64,000 nucleotides of DNA from Pollenia angustigena (lineage: Eukaryota; Arthropoda; Insecta; Diptera; Polleniidae), in NCBI GenBank assembly GCA_930367215.1, contig OV884059.1:67303393-67367392 (forward strand). Reading direction: 5' to 3'. Every line of letters begins with the position of its first letter. Within the stretch, counting starts at the first letter, position 1. Positions 1 through 11,100 of the stretch are shown in pieces. The position numbers and the translations under genes are program-made. The notes beneath the pieces were generated by a model that saw nothing but the letters and a program-made list of their open reading frames with translations, was not told the origin of the DNA and did no database searches.

Positions 1-465
1 TAAAGTAGTCCCATAATAGGTCTTTGGTGGTAGAGACCGGTTCTAGTTTTAACACTTTCTATGAATAAGACCTTTCACTTTTACATGGGGTTGTCATTGG
101 AGGGGTCAATTTACATCATTTGACCAGCCACACATCTATTCTCAATGGACGTGTTTAGTGACAGTTACTACAATGTAGTATTATTTCAATACAATGTAGT
201 GTTAATTCAATAAAACAATTCCTAGAATTAAATTTAAGAACCAAAGTTTAGAAAGTCCCAAAAAATGTGCCACACCACCGGTGAAGACTGTACAGTTATT
301 CATTACTATTTCTACCTTTTTGTTTTTCATAAACCAGTTACATGATTGCTTCTCCTTTCCCTGGCCAAAAGTTCTTTCTTTTAGTACCTATTCTATTTTC
401 AAAACTATCAGGACCACTCTGTTGGCCCAATTGACACAAAATTTCCGCAGGGTACTTACCTTTTA
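1..465 (+). repeat. Dispersed TIR repeat, copy A (left end cut by window)
   Basis: Shares most of its length with 10379-10770 (same strand) and with 28160-28639 (opposite strand). The full copy at 28160-28639 has short inverted ends of the form ACCCT-GGGAA, and this copy ends in the matching TTTCCGCAGGGTAC near 448-461. The first bases of the element lie outside the window. No coding capacity is seen; the short ORF at 281-466 lies in the repeat and is not conserved in the other copies. Most likely a non-autonomous DNA transposon; the superfamily is not resolved. Confidence 0.7.
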
Positions 466-1149
466 AATAAAAAAACACATTTTTATATGGGAATATTTTG
501 TAAATTTCGAGAAAGTTTTTTGTAAAAAATAGAGTTTTTGCTCAAATGTGTAAGTAAAAACCGGTTAGAGTACTATATTCGGAATCGGCCGAATCTTTGA
601 GTGATAAATATGTATTATTAATTTATGTTTATAAAAACGGAAGTCAGCATTAAAATTGGTAGCGATTTAGACGTATATTAAATTATTGACCGACAGTCAG
701 AAAGTGTTATGCTTTTTTTTTTAGCAATTTTAACTAGCTTGCGTAAAAGTATTATGATTCGAAACGGTTTAACACGAATTTAAATGATTTTCAGGAGGAA
801 ATTTATCTTGGAGCCATAGTAAGTTTTGAATCAATCATACCAAAATTCTGCAGGGTGATATCTGGTATAAAAAACATAACTTTAAATACAGCGGTGAAAT
901 TAGTTTTGGCGTTTACGGTGAATTTCAGAAGGCTGCTAAATATGCATGACATTTTTTCTGGTCATAAGCTAAGTAGGAAGAAATTTTAAAGCAATATCTA
1001 TATCTGCTACGGTCGTAGACGTATTTAATTAATTTATTAGAGTGGGCTTTATATGGGGCTTATAGTAAATCATGGACAGATCTTCACGGAATTTCACAGC
1101 TTAATTTCTCGTCCTATAAAATTGTGACGTACCAACATTTGAAATTATA
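466..1149. other. No gene seen
   Basis: AT-rich sequence without a usable ORF, palindrome or recognised repeat. The part from about 1040 (a 'TATATGGGGC' type block) resembles degenerate blocks near 17980 and 18140, so it is probably old repeat. Confidence 0.4.
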
Positions 1150-1435
1150 GCATTATTAATTGCGGTTTTAGGTACTATCCTCTTTTCCGGTAGTATAGTT
1201 TATTTAGGGCCTAGGGTAAATTATAGACCGATCTTTACGAAATTATTACAGCGTGATTTCCAGTCAAATAAAACGAATTATTGCAAAATCTTTTATCATT
1301 CCGTGCATTTTTCACCCATTTTTTTTAGTTTTTGTAACAAAATTATCAATTTCAACTTATTCAAAAGTGAACATATTTTCAACAGACGGCCAGATAGACG
1401 GACATGGCTTAATCGACTTGGAATTACTCAAGTAG
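1150..1435 (+). repeat. Dispersed repeat, copy 1
   Basis: Matches 10775-11040 in the same orientation over about 270 bp, including the block around TAGGGCCTAGGGTAAATTAT and a terminal part with 'ACAGACGG' repeats. Both copies follow downstream of the same dispersed TIR repeat (1-465 and 10379-10770), although the spacing differs. The two may therefore belong to one larger degenerate repeat. ORFs in it (1253-1435, 10744-11122) are not supported as genes. Confidence 0.6.
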
Positions 1436-1559
1436 CCAGAATATATACACTTTATGGGGTCTGAGATGAATATTAAAAAAGTTTCACACGGAATGACAAA
1501 CTATGTTTTGTATTATGCGGGACGGCCATGAGCACCACGGCCCAGAGGATCTTTTGTGC

Positions 1560-2290
1560 AGCCCAAGTGTTTCACCATGTCAGGTTCAGGCTACGTATAA
1601 AGCCCATTTATTCACCTGCCCGGTGAAGATCATAAATATCAGTCGGGCCCACTCTATGCCCCCCGAAAAATTTCCGCCTAAAAGTCCCCAAGGCGGGACA
1701 GCAGCAGAGCAGATGTTCCGACGTTTCGTCCTCCACCTCACAGAATCTGCATATTTTGGTAGATGTATTACCCAAATTAAACTGGTGGTGTCTAAAACCA
1801 CAGTGCGCTTTAAACAGGCCAAACAAGCAGTTCCGGCAACACAGATTCAAGTCATTGTATTTCCCTAACTCATTCAGAGGCGCAAAACATTCCACGACTA
1901 GCCTGGACTTAATCACCAAAATAGAAAGTGTCCTAAGAGCGGCCTTGCTATCCGACAATATATAAAGCGTCAAGCCACTTGCCATCCTCCTCAGACATTC
2001 CCCAGCGCATAAGAGGATGGCATAGATTTCCGCCCAAATGCCCTAAGAGCGGCCTGGCTATCCGACAATATATAAAGCCTCAAGCCCCTTGCCCTCCTTC
2101 TCAGACATTCCCCAGAGCATATGAGGATGGCATAGATTTCCGACTGAAAGATAAAAGGCGGTTTGCCCATTGGCAAGCCCCTTTGGAAATACGGGCCCAT
2201 GATGCCCGCACCAGTATCACCATTTACCTGTTTTGAACCGTCCTTGAACCAGACCTGCTCCGCCCATTGGTCCCAGTCAGGTATATAGAG
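1560..2290 (-). pseudogene. Decayed non-LTR retrotransposon, RNase H domain
   Basis: Read on the minus strand, the frames give RNase H-like blocks in order: KDGSK near 2240, SEIYAI near 2125, and LSDSQAAL / LSDSKAAL near 2050 and 1940. A downstream cysteine-rich tail, CRFCEVEDETSEHLLCCCP (about 1700-1760), follows. The order DGS, E, SDS carries the acidic residues expected of an RNase H. An RNase H followed by a C/H-rich tail is known from I/LOA-type non-LTR retrotransposon ORF2 C-termini. Frames are broken and a 110-bp segment is duplicated inside it. No reverse transcriptase remains upstream, so this is a 5'-truncated dead copy. Clade assignment is inference. Confidence 0.75.
1930..2150. 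repeat. 110-bp tandem duplication inside the RNase H remnant
   Basis: Two adjacent copies of about 110 bp (1930-2040 and 2041-2150), each starting CCTAAGAGCGGCC and containing TCAGACATTCCCCAG. They duplicate the E-to-SDS part of the RNase H and differ by scattered substitutions, so the duplication is not recent. Confidence 0.85.
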
Positions 2291-3790
2291 GGTATAAAAA
2301 TATACATGTCACAAGACATTTTGAGTTTCATAAAAATGAAAAAAATTCATTTTGTTTGAATCCTTTGAATTTAAAAAAAGAGATTTAAACTCACACAGAA
2401 TAAGAAGGGGTCGGTTACTTATTACACTTTCAATGCCTTTCAAATGGTTAAATATAGCAAGAAAACGATTCTGTAAAAATTTCTGTAATTTGTTTACAAA
2501 TGAGTTGCGGTGCAAATCTTGATCGTTACACTCTATTCGAATTTTGGGAAAATACAAAAAACCTGTAACGCCTGATTAAATGGTCTAAATTCGTTGAACT
2601 TTTTTGATTTTGATTCTGTTGCACTATTCTTGATTAATAGCTCAATAGTTAAAAATTGTAACCAACTAAAATATAGAAACATAAAAGATTTAATTTTGGA
2701 ACGAACGAGTTTTTGCTACAATCCGTATGGGATCGAACTAGTTTTGCAACACACTGCAGCCCACCAGGAATATTAATTATTGAACTCTAGTATATTTTGA
2801 AAGTTAAATTAATTTATTAAAATTGTGCAAACAGTGCATACAAATTTAACAATAGTTCTGTATGGTAGAGATAAGCTACACCAATTCACATCTCTTCAAA
2901 ATACGTTTTTCATATTGTTGGAATCAGAATTTTTCCTGTATCGGTGGGTTGATTCCCATAAGTTTTATCTAATGTAGTTTTCGAGATAGAAAAGTTGAAG
3001 ACAACATTAAGTCTAACTTGCATAGACGTAAAGGACATCAAGTCAATTTAGTGTGGTTTACCACTGAATTTGTATCACATTTCGAAGAAAAAAGTACGGC
3101 AAAAAATTGTTGTAAGTATTTTATAACGTTTGTCTTAAGCGATTGAACAGTTTCAATACCATCATGGGAGGTAAAAAAAAAACCGTGTCGAATTTAATTA
3201 GTAAAGGTATGTTACGTGACTTTATTTTATTATTTATTTATTTTATAACAATAGAAAATATTCGGATAAAGGCAAATTTTTAATGCACAAATAGAAGCAT
3301 TTGTGATTTTCAATTTGTTTTTGCGGTCTGCTGTGGCTTGGTTAGTTTATCTCCCACCTGCAGAGTTAAAAAAATATGAATTTTTAAACAAATAAATTGA
3401 AATCTTTTTTTTTCAGTGTATCGCCATAGTTTTTTCCGTCCCATAATTAATATTGGCCAAGACCAAAATATAAAATTGCAAGTCTCTATTTTCTCTCCAA
3501 TTTTCCCCAAAGTGAGTAGATAAAAGTATTCTCAAATCATTTTTCGGGTTAACCCCCGAATTGATGGGAATTATATCTAGAACAATTTCATGTATTTTTC
3601 CGAGTTCCTTTTCCTTTTTTTTCTATTATCATTCACTTTGAAGGTTGGAATTTAAAATGTAGTTATCTCAATCTTTTAATTCATGAAACTCACCTACTCA
3701 TATGTTAAGTAGAGTGTTCCTTAATTTTTAATTTCCAAATTTTTAAAGCAGACCGATCCTCTTAAAACTTTTTTAATTTTGGAAAATATT
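2291..3790. other. No gene seen
   Basis: AT-rich sequence with short ORFs (2309-2557, 2594-2776, 3310-3510) that lack recognisable domains or codon structure. No palindromes or repeats shared with other parts of the window were noticed. Confidence 0.4.
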
Positions 3791-3794
3791 AGAA

Positions 3795-3882
3795 ACATTT
3801 TGGAGTCGGAGTCGCGAGTGTTTGTGGATACTTTGACTCCGACTCCGGTACCAAACCCTCAACTACTCCACAGCCCTGGTAA
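3795..3882. repeat. Solo end of a GGAGTCGGAGTC-type repeat
   Basis: Contains GGAGTCGGAGTCGCGAG and its near inverse GACTCCGACTCCGG, and ends ...CCACAGCCCTGG. Read on the minus strand this starts CAGGGCTGTGGAGT, a form seen at the ends of some hAT-like repeats. A more degenerate relative lies at 9470-9580. The second terminus was not found, so it is treated as a fragment. Confidence 0.5.
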
Positions 3883-6013
3883 TAACTTTGGCCCAAACAT
3901 AAAAACAAATTAAATTTTTAGAATCATACTTTGTTTTTAAACTTAAAATTTTGCCTTAAGTTTGAAATAAGAACTTTCACAACCAAAGTAGGTATAACAT
4001 CATTATAATCAATACAACTGCATAATTGGCCCCATGGAACTAAAACAATAAATATGCCATCCAATAATTTTTCGCAATGTCAATCAAAGGATACTTTACT
4101 CAGCTCCATGAAAATGAAACCATTAAAGAATTCCTTTTAAAGCTGTTGCTCTTTGTTTGTGACGATAATAAACGTGTGATAAGAGTGTGTTTTGCCTTTG
4201 TTTCCTTATTTCCTCTGGTTTTTGCCATTCTTTTTTGTTGTTGTTAATTTCCCTTTTAGGTTTTAGATTTTGTTGTCGTAGTCTTTTGTAAGTTTGAAAA
4301 GTTCAAAAACAGCAAATTTAAAAATACACCATCATAATTTTGTGCCACAAGAAAGAAACTGGTATGACATGGAAACAATGACACTTCGAAAGTAATGGTG
4401 GTGATGGTGGTTGTGCTGATGATGATGATGACGACGACAATGACATCTGTATAATAAGCAAGAACAATAATAAAACACGGTGAAAACAAAAGGCGATAAT
4501 ATAAAGTGTTGCCGCCATTTCCAACCCATTAAAAAACATCAGCACAAACTCTGGTTTCCTATTTCTGGGTTTTGGCTGGTGTTTCTGGTGTGGCTCTTCT
4601 TTCAATTGTTCATTCATGTTGAAGTATGTATACAAATACTCGTACTAACCTTTATAAATGTAAGCATTAGATTTTTCCCTATTTCTTCTTAATGTTTTTA
4701 TGAACTCTTCTGTTTTTTTTTTTAGAAAAAAGTATTTTTTGTTTAGCTGAATACTTGCATTTGGATCCATCTTTTTGGAATTAAATTGGTCTCACTTAGC
4801 TCACTTCCGAAAGACTCGGAAAGACAGCAGAAAAGAAGCTAGCAACCAGAATAACGAAAAGCAATGCTTTGGTAGCTATTTACATGTAAATTTTGAAATA
4901 ACTTCAAGTTGTTTTGCCTAGGAGCATTGTGGATCGCTGAGTAACTGCCCATAGCTTCTTTATTAAATCCACTGACGCAAAACTCGTAAGGCGCAAATAC
5001 ACTGGTAAAATTTCCATCCAGCATTAAGGTTGTATTAGTGAAAATGAGTTTGTATGTGTGACACCGACGATGCTTTACGAGTGATTTTGATGAATGTATT
5101 GATTGGCGTTACTCTTCAAGCACCCACACACTTTAAACGTGATTTCAAACCGAACAGACGTTAAAAATGTCGGATGAAAAAAATTGCTTTGGAGGAAAAA
5201 AAAAATGTTATTCAATAATTTTCTCCTTCTTTTCTTCATTTTTTTTTATTTATTAAAAAGCAACACAGTTAAAAGTATGTAATCACAATTCAACACTTTT
5301 TATCTATATTTTAATATTTTTTGCTCCTGCTGTTGTCACTTTAAAATAAAATGCAAAATGAATGCTTGACAGCTGAAACAGCAAATGTTTGTTCTAGTGT
5401 CAAGCACACGCACACGAGCTTGATGTCAAGCATTTGACAAGTGTATTTAGGCCTTTAAGGTGGATTCAGCCATGCGTTCCGAACAATATTTTTGTCCGGA
5501 GAATAATTTCTTTACTGAGAGTGTTCTGCAGAACGATTCACCCATTTCGGAAATTTTATGTATCCGGAAAAACAAAGCTACCATATGGTTTACAGATGTA
5601 AGCAATTATACAAAATGGCAGCACAACTATCAAACTACTTATATCGAATTGTTTTCTAAAAGTGTCTTAAAGAAAACGGGTAAAAAAGAAAAGTTTTTGT
5701 ATTATATTTAATTATCAGGTTCGCTCTGAAAATCACATTTAAAACGTCCAGCTACGTAAACAGCATTTTGAAATCACTTTGTTATTTTTGCGACTATTGT
5801 AAGATGGCCGGTATAAAAAATAACTTAAGTAAATTATTTAATGTGTTGTTTATTAATTTTTTATGCAATAAGCTGTTTTATTTAAAACAAATCATTTAAA
5901 ATTAAGAAAATTCGTCGTCACTACAAAAAATGATAGTTTCTTTTGTGACTTTTGTTATGATTTCAGGCTTGTTTTTGTAAGTTGAATTAAATATCGCTAA
6001 TTTACTAACAGCC
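3883..6013. other. No gene seen; short GATGAC-type microsatellite
   Basis: AT-rich. A trinucleotide tract (GATGGTGG then GATGATGATGATGACGACGAC) lies at about 4395-4440 and produces the histidine/serine-rich ORFs on the minus strand there. The 83-residue ORF at 5460-5711 has no recognisable motif or neighbours that would support it. Confidence 0.4.
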
Positions 6014-6064
6014 CACAGAGGGGTGAAATCGCAAAAAATGGAGATTAATTAAACTACTTATCCA

Positions 6065-6401
6065 ATGTTGTTTTATTATTTTGGCTTGAGGTCCTATATA
6101 AATAATAAATAAAATTCATAAAACTTTTTATTTTATTTTTATTTATTTTTATATATTTCCAATATTTCGGTCAAAATCTCTGACCATCATCAAAGAAAGC
6201 TTTATCAGAGAAGTGTTAAATTCGTCCGAGTTTTTAAACTTTTATTGTTTATTTATTTAAATATTCCCCTGATGATGGTCAGAGATGTTGACCGAAATAT
6301 TGGAAAAATATAAAAATAAATAAAAATAAAATAAAAAGTTTTATGAATTTTATTTATAATTTATATATGTAGGACCTCAAGCCAAAATAATAAAACAACA
6401 T
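6065..6401. repeat. Foldback of two inverted 130-bp ends with CTGATGA...CGAAATATTGG motif
   Basis: The arms 6065-6195 and 6268-6401 are near-perfect inverse copies around a 70-bp spacer. Each arm carries, in opposite orientation, a motif that can fold: CTGATGA (6269-6275; TTGATGA in the other arm), a stem GGTCA/TGACC (6277-6281 with 6289-6293), then GAAATATTGG. A related single copy with a different but still paired stem (GCTAC/GTAGC) is at 43925-43960. Such 'CTGATGA...GAAA' ends recall hammerhead-like motifs reported for Penelope-like retroelements. One extra base lies between CTGATGA and the stem, and no stem I is visible, so ribozyme activity is doubtful. Confidence 0.65.
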
Positions 6402-6877
6402 AAACAACAGGTCAACTATACACAAGAATAAATAACTACTTATCCAATTTAAAAAATTCTTTCACTATTATAATGCTACGTTATCACTGAGTGACATAGG
6501 CTACACATCTTTTGGAAAAGTGGGCGGTGCCACTCCCCCTATTAAAAATCGCTCTAGCGACCATAGTAATAGACCGATTGTCATGAAGCTTTCCCAATTT
6601 TGTACTGTTGACCTGCTAATAGTCCTTGGATAAACTTGGTTATGATTGAATAAAGGGGCGTGGCACCGCCCATATAACCTTAAACTTAGAACAGATATAT
6701 ATCATGGACAATCAGAGGTATGAAGATGAGATTTGGTATATATGTTGATCGTACAGTATGATTTACATCCAAGGGGGAATAGGGCGGTGTCATGCCCTAC
6801 TGATTTTGGAAGTTGGTGGAATTTTTTTGGGCAATTTTGTTTTACCAGATAGGATTGGATCTGAACTTAGTAGGAAC

Positions 6878-7160
6878 CTAATTGATTAATATATCTCGAT
6901 TGAAATCCTCCCGACTACATTTGCGAGAAAAATGTTCTCTGTAGTTTTTAAAATCTTTGTTTCGGACTTCCTGGGCTTCCTCAGACAGTTCACCGATCGG
7001 TAATAGCGCGTGCGAAATGATTTCTGGACAATGTATTAAAAACTTATGCAAGGTTGGAGGCATGTTAAACCACTGATACTTCTTAAGAAAAAGTCGAGCT
7101 GTATTCTGAGCAAATACTCTAAACTTTTCTAACAAAATTATATACAAAAACAACAATAAT
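6878..7160 (-). pseudogene. Transposase-like C-terminal fragment
   Basis: An open frame of 130 residues runs 7270-6878 on the minus strand. Only the second half looks like real protein: WFNMPPTLHKFLIHCPEII, then LPIGELSEEAQEVRNKDFK, then YREHFSRKCSRE. Blocks of the type 'MP.T.HK.LIHG..I' followed by 'LPIG.LSEEA.E.RNK..K.YR..H.RK.SR' occur, as I recall, near the C-terminus of uncharacterised repeat-encoded proteins of insects and other invertebrates. The N-terminal half (a leucine-rich stretch) looks like read-through. No upstream catalytic part is present. It sits inside the TIR element 6014-7797 and is probably its last coding remnant. Family name not known to me. Confidence 0.55.
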
Positions 7161-7284
7161 AACAACGAAAACGAAGACAAAGCAAACAAAAGACAAGAAC
7201 TGGTGTTCTTTGCTTGAGTGTCTATTTTCACAATTAATTTAATAAAAAAATTTCGCGCGAAAACGCACAACAGGTTATTACTGA

Positions 7285-7360
7285 ATATGAAAGCCTAGGA
7301 ACTGTAGTTTCTTAACAAATTAATATGAAAGCCTAGGAACTGTAGTTTCTTAACAAATTA
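7285..7360. repeat. 38-bp tandem duplication
   Basis: AATATGAAAGCCTAGGAACT and the following 18 bases occur twice in direct succession without a mismatch. A recent slippage or duplication event inside the TIR element. Confidence 0.9.
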
Positions 7361-7797
7361 ATATTAAACGCCAACTAACACCATTCATATTTAAATATCC
7401 ACGAATATTTTTAAAATAGCCAAAATTGAGACATATTTTAAAAAAATGTTTAAAAATACTTCTACACAACTTTTGTTTACACAATTATTTTTAGAACAAC
7501 GCTAAAATACCTGAGGTTGAAGATTCCATAGTAAAAGTATTACCTTTGACTTGCGAAAAACTATATATTAAGCGTCGAAATACACCGAATTTCAATTAAA
7601 ACTATTGTGCGCGAATAGCTCAGAAATTACTAAACTTTAATACAATGCAGCTTCACAAGTAAACAACATATGACATTGAAATTTTCAGTAGTGATGTAGA
7701 ATTTTTTATACTGTAATCGGTTACTAAATATTTTTCAAAAAAAACAAATTTTAATTTTTCAATTAATATCCATTTTTTGCGATTTCACCCCTCTGTG

Positions 7798-8215
7798 CAG
7801 CGGCATGATAGCAAAGTCTAAAATTTATAAAAAAACGAAAAAGCAGTAAAGAATCAAAGGAAAACATCGCTTATATCGCGAACATGGCTAAAGTTCGCGA
7901 AAAATTGCACACTTGTAAACAAAACCTAAATTTTATTTGAACAAAAATAAAAATTTTGCAAAAATAGCGAAAACTCACGAACATTTATAATATTTCAAAC
8001 AAGCCATAAAATTGATTAAAAGTCCCTTGAACTATTAGCGGAAATACGCAAAAATTTTCTATCAGCGGTATGATAGCAGAGTTAACTATTAATTATAAAT
8101 CATTAACCCTGCAAAGAATCAGAAAACTTACAGGAACAAATCGCTTCTATCGCGAACATGGCTAAAATTCCCGAAAAATTGGAAAATTTTAAACAAACCC
8201 CAAAACTAATTCGAG
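7798..8215. repeat. Degenerate direct repeat, period about 265 bp
   Basis: Two blocks, starting CAGCGGCATGATAGCA (about 7798) and CAGCGGTATGATAGCA (about 8064), continue with similar sequence including ATCGCGAACATGGCTAAA. The first copy abuts the right end of the element 6014-7797. No coding potential. ORFs at 8103-8386 run through it and are not supported. Confidence 0.6.
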
Positions 8216-8849
8216 ATCGCAAAATCGAATAAAAAAAATCAAATTGTCGTTTATTTTTGAAGAACAAACTTTTTGTAAGGTGTTTAAAACAGGGCATTCC
8301 ACATGTGTTTGCTTGTGCTTTCGACAATTAAAAATCACACCGAAAAAAACTAAAACAGTATGATTTACAGAACACCTCAAACTCACAGGTGTGATTTTAA
8401 AGGCACATGTGATGTGAAATCACGTGATTTACATAACAGGCCTTCATATTTATCTTTTTTATTTAATTATTCAGCAAAAAGACAATTGTTGTTATATAAA
8501 AGCAAAAACACTAAATGATATGGCAGCTGAATCCAACTTTTATGTACAAATTGAAAAAGTGGGCGGTGCCACTCCTCCTATTAAACATCGCTCTAGCGAC
8601 CATCTCAGTTAATTTTGTTCTGAACAAGAATTGGAAAGAGTATGATGAGTTTGTGCTTATTATTATTAATATATAGTCCAAGCTGCTTATTCATAGTGAA
8701 TAGGAAGGGTATTATGCTTTTGTGGTGATGTATTTAACACTAAAATATATAGACGAAGTCCGTCAATCCGGCTAGATGTTTGCTCATGTAACATTGTGCA
8801 CAAAGCACAGGTCGCATTTTTGAAAGTAATTTTATGAAATTTAGTACAT
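8216..8849. other. No gene; scattered repeat fragments
   Basis: A 60-bp block GTGGGCGGTGCCACTCC...CGCTCTAGCGACCAT at 8557-8602 repeats one at 6521-6566. The stretch 8750-8820 has the 'GTCCGTCAATCCGG ... GCACAAAGCACAGGTCGC' repeat that recurs at 21620-21720 and 28790-28850. Confidence 0.5.
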
Positions 8850-8980
8850 ACTGCCTGTTTTTCAAACAAAAATTAAAATTTTCGTTTAGAAATTAATATT
8901 GAAACAACAACAAAAAAACTCAAATTTTTTGTCGTTTTCTAAACGAAAATTGTCAGTTTAGTTTGAAAAACAGGCAGTTA
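8850..8980. mobile_element. Small MITE-like inverted repeat
   Basis: Ends CTGCCTGTTTTTCAAAC and its inverse GTTTGAAAAACAGGCAG, with an inner pair around TTTTCGTTTAGAAA / TTTCTAAACGAAAA. About 131 bp, non-coding, able to fold almost completely. No clear target duplication beyond a possible TA/TT. Confidence 0.7.
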
Positions 8981-10378
8981 ATTGTCATAAGGACGAAGGC
9001 TTGTATTTTAAGTTGGCTCAAAAGCATTTTATTGCAACATAAATCGTCTAACAAATTTTTTTTTTAAATCGGTCCACATATAACAATAGTTCCCATACAA
9101 ATTTCCATCCTGTAAATAGCTTAAAATGCCATACCTTCCTTAAAAATATTGGTATTTACATAAAATTTGGCGACGATTACATTAATAGTAGCAGCTAAAT
9201 CAAGAATTGACCAAAGGTCCTTTATAAAAATCTCTCCAAAATCGCTTTAAGAAGAACAATACTCATATAAAAGTTGATATTTAGATAATAGTGGCACAAA
9301 GGGCCCTTTAATGCACTTTTACTTCATAACATAATTTTGTTTTATCGATATATGATGAACTCTAGGTCCCAAAATTAGTTTTTTGGGATCAACTGTTTGG
9401 GGTTGAGTCGCTATACTCCCTTACTTATAAAAAATTAATTGAATGTTTTATGCACGTCTAATGACGAGCATTTTTGGAGTGGGAGCTGCGAGTTTTTGTT
9501 GAAACTCCGACTTCAACTCTTATTCCGTTAAGAATGCCCCGGCTCCGACTTAAAAGCTTCAACTCCACAATCCTGCTAGAAACAATTTTACACCAAAATT
9601 GTTTTCTTTGAGTTGTTCGAAAGTGAGCGTGCTATCAACAGACTGTTATGGCTAAATCGACTTATAATGACTCAAAAACATATATACTTAAATTCTCCTT
9701 ACCGACACCCTCCCGGGGGAACATTTTGGTTTTATTGCTTTAAGAACTTCTTAATTTGCTTCAGTTGAAAGGAAATTTTTACTCACTGAACAAATTGTTT
9801 TATTTAAAACAACTGAAAAAAATATTTTTATGACGATAAAATGTTCTCACCGCTTATAGTTATGCGATAAGCGATGTACATAAAAATCCTTGGTAAGGCG
9901 AAGGTTAAGGGTCTTAGATAAGAATTAACAAATTTTCACACGGAATCCCAAACTTAGTTTACCGTGTTCCCAACTACTTGTGTTGGGTGTAATAAGTTAA
10001 TTAATCACGACTTCAGGGTATCACTCAATCTCCAAGCCACTAGAAACTCTTTTGTCACTTCTGAAACATGGGCTCTCCAATCCAGTTTATATACAAATCG
10101 TATAATTCTATTAAAACACTTCCTTAGCTTATCAATATTGCTTACTGTCGATACTTTTAAGAACCTCTATCTCCAATCCAAGTTCCCTGTGGAGCTGCCG
10201 TAAGGTAAAAACCTATACTATCCTTATTCGATTCTTCTTTGAATCTTCTCTACGAAGTTCTCCTAGAACCAATCGACTCCAATTTTTAAGGAAGACAACA
10301 CAATACTATCTAAGAGATGCCAAAGAAACCTTCTCTTACCAGGTAATTTATATTGTAATTAGAAATTTTGTTAAACAC
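8981..10378. other. No gene; degenerate repeats
   Basis: Contains a degenerate relative of the GGAGTCGG repeat (9470-9580). A block at about 10040-10110 (GAAACATGGGCTC...TACAAATCGTATAATTCTATTAAAAC) repeats at 11035-11090. The 79-residue ORF 9964-10203 covers part of this repeat and is not considered a gene. Confidence 0.45.
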
Positions 10379-10770
10379 TACCCTAGAGGGAAGCGAACTG
10401 ACACGAAAGAAGTCCCGTGATAGGTCTTTGGTGGTAGTGACCGGCTCTAGTTTAACACTTTATATGAATAAGACCTATCACTTTTACATGGGGTTGTCAT
10501 TGGAGGGGTCAATTTACATCATTTGACCAGTCACACATCTATTCTCAATGGACGTGTTTAGTGACAGTTACTACAATGTAGTATTATTTCAATACAATGT
10601 AGTGTTATTTCAATAAAACAAGTCCTAGAATTAAATTCAAGAACCAATTTTAGAAAGTCCCAAAAAATGTGCCACTCCACCGGTAAATACTGTACAGTAA
10701 CTCATTACTTTTTCTACCTTTTTGCTCTTCATAAGCGAGTTACATGATTGGTTCTCCTTTCACTGGTCAC
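10379..10770 (+). repeat. Dispersed TIR repeat, copy B
   Basis: Begins with the terminal ACCCTAGAGGGAAGCGAACT found inverted at the end of 28160-28639. It runs colinear with copy A up to about 10770, where it changes into the second dispersed repeat. The right terminus is missing, so the copy is truncated. Confidence 0.75.
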
Positions 10771-10774
10771 ATTA

Positions 10775-11100
10775 TTTATTGCGGTTTAAGGCGTACTATC
10801 CTCTTTTCCGGTAGTATGGTTTATTTAGGGCCTAGGGTAAATTATGGACCGATCTTTACGAAATTATTACAGCGTGATTTCCAGTCAAATAAAACGAATT
10901 TTTGCAAAATCTTATATAATTCTGTGCATTTTTCCACCATTAATGTTAGTTTTTGTAACAAAATTATCAATTTCAAGTTTTTCGAAAGTGAACGTATTTT
11001 CAACAGACGGACAGACATACGGACACTCTTTTGTCACATCTGAAACATGGGCTCCAATCCAGTTTATATACAAATCGTATAATTCTATTAAAACTTCATG
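10775..11100 (+). repeat. Dispersed repeat, copy 2
   Basis: Colinear with 1150-1435; the last 65 bp instead match 10040-10110. Includes the GTAGTATGGTTTATTTAGGG block. ORFs 10744-11043 and 10844-11122 lie within it and are not supported. Confidence 0.6.

Larger units (their letters stand above)
6014..7797. mobile_element. DNA transposon remnant, TIR starting CACAGAGGGG
   Basis: The ends are inverted copies of each other over about 37 bp: 6014-6050 starts CACAGAGGGGTGAAATCGC and 7760-7797 ends GCGATTTCACCCCTCTGTG, differing by one base in the shared part. Inside lie an inverted hairpin repeat (6065-6401) and a minus-strand transposase-like fragment (6878-7160). No clean target duplication was found next to the ends. 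Superfamily unknown; the CACAG start is shared with the larger element at 23603-27214, which may be chance. Confidence 0.7.

Noticed and set aside
4256..4635. Histidine- and serine-rich ORFs on the minus strand
   Set aside because: Produced by a GATGATGACGAC-type microsatellite; different frames give His, Ser or Ile runs with equal ease.
6269..6312. Canonical hammerhead ribozyme
   Set aside because: An extra U lies between CTGATGA and stem II, and no pairing for stem I was found; kept only as a hammerhead-like observation.
1..10770. Copies A and B of the dispersed repeat as LTRs of one 10-kb retrotransposon
   Set aside because: A third inverted copy occurs at 28160 inside a hAT, the ends are ACCCT-type inverted repeats instead of TG...CA, and nothing between them encodes gag-pol in order.
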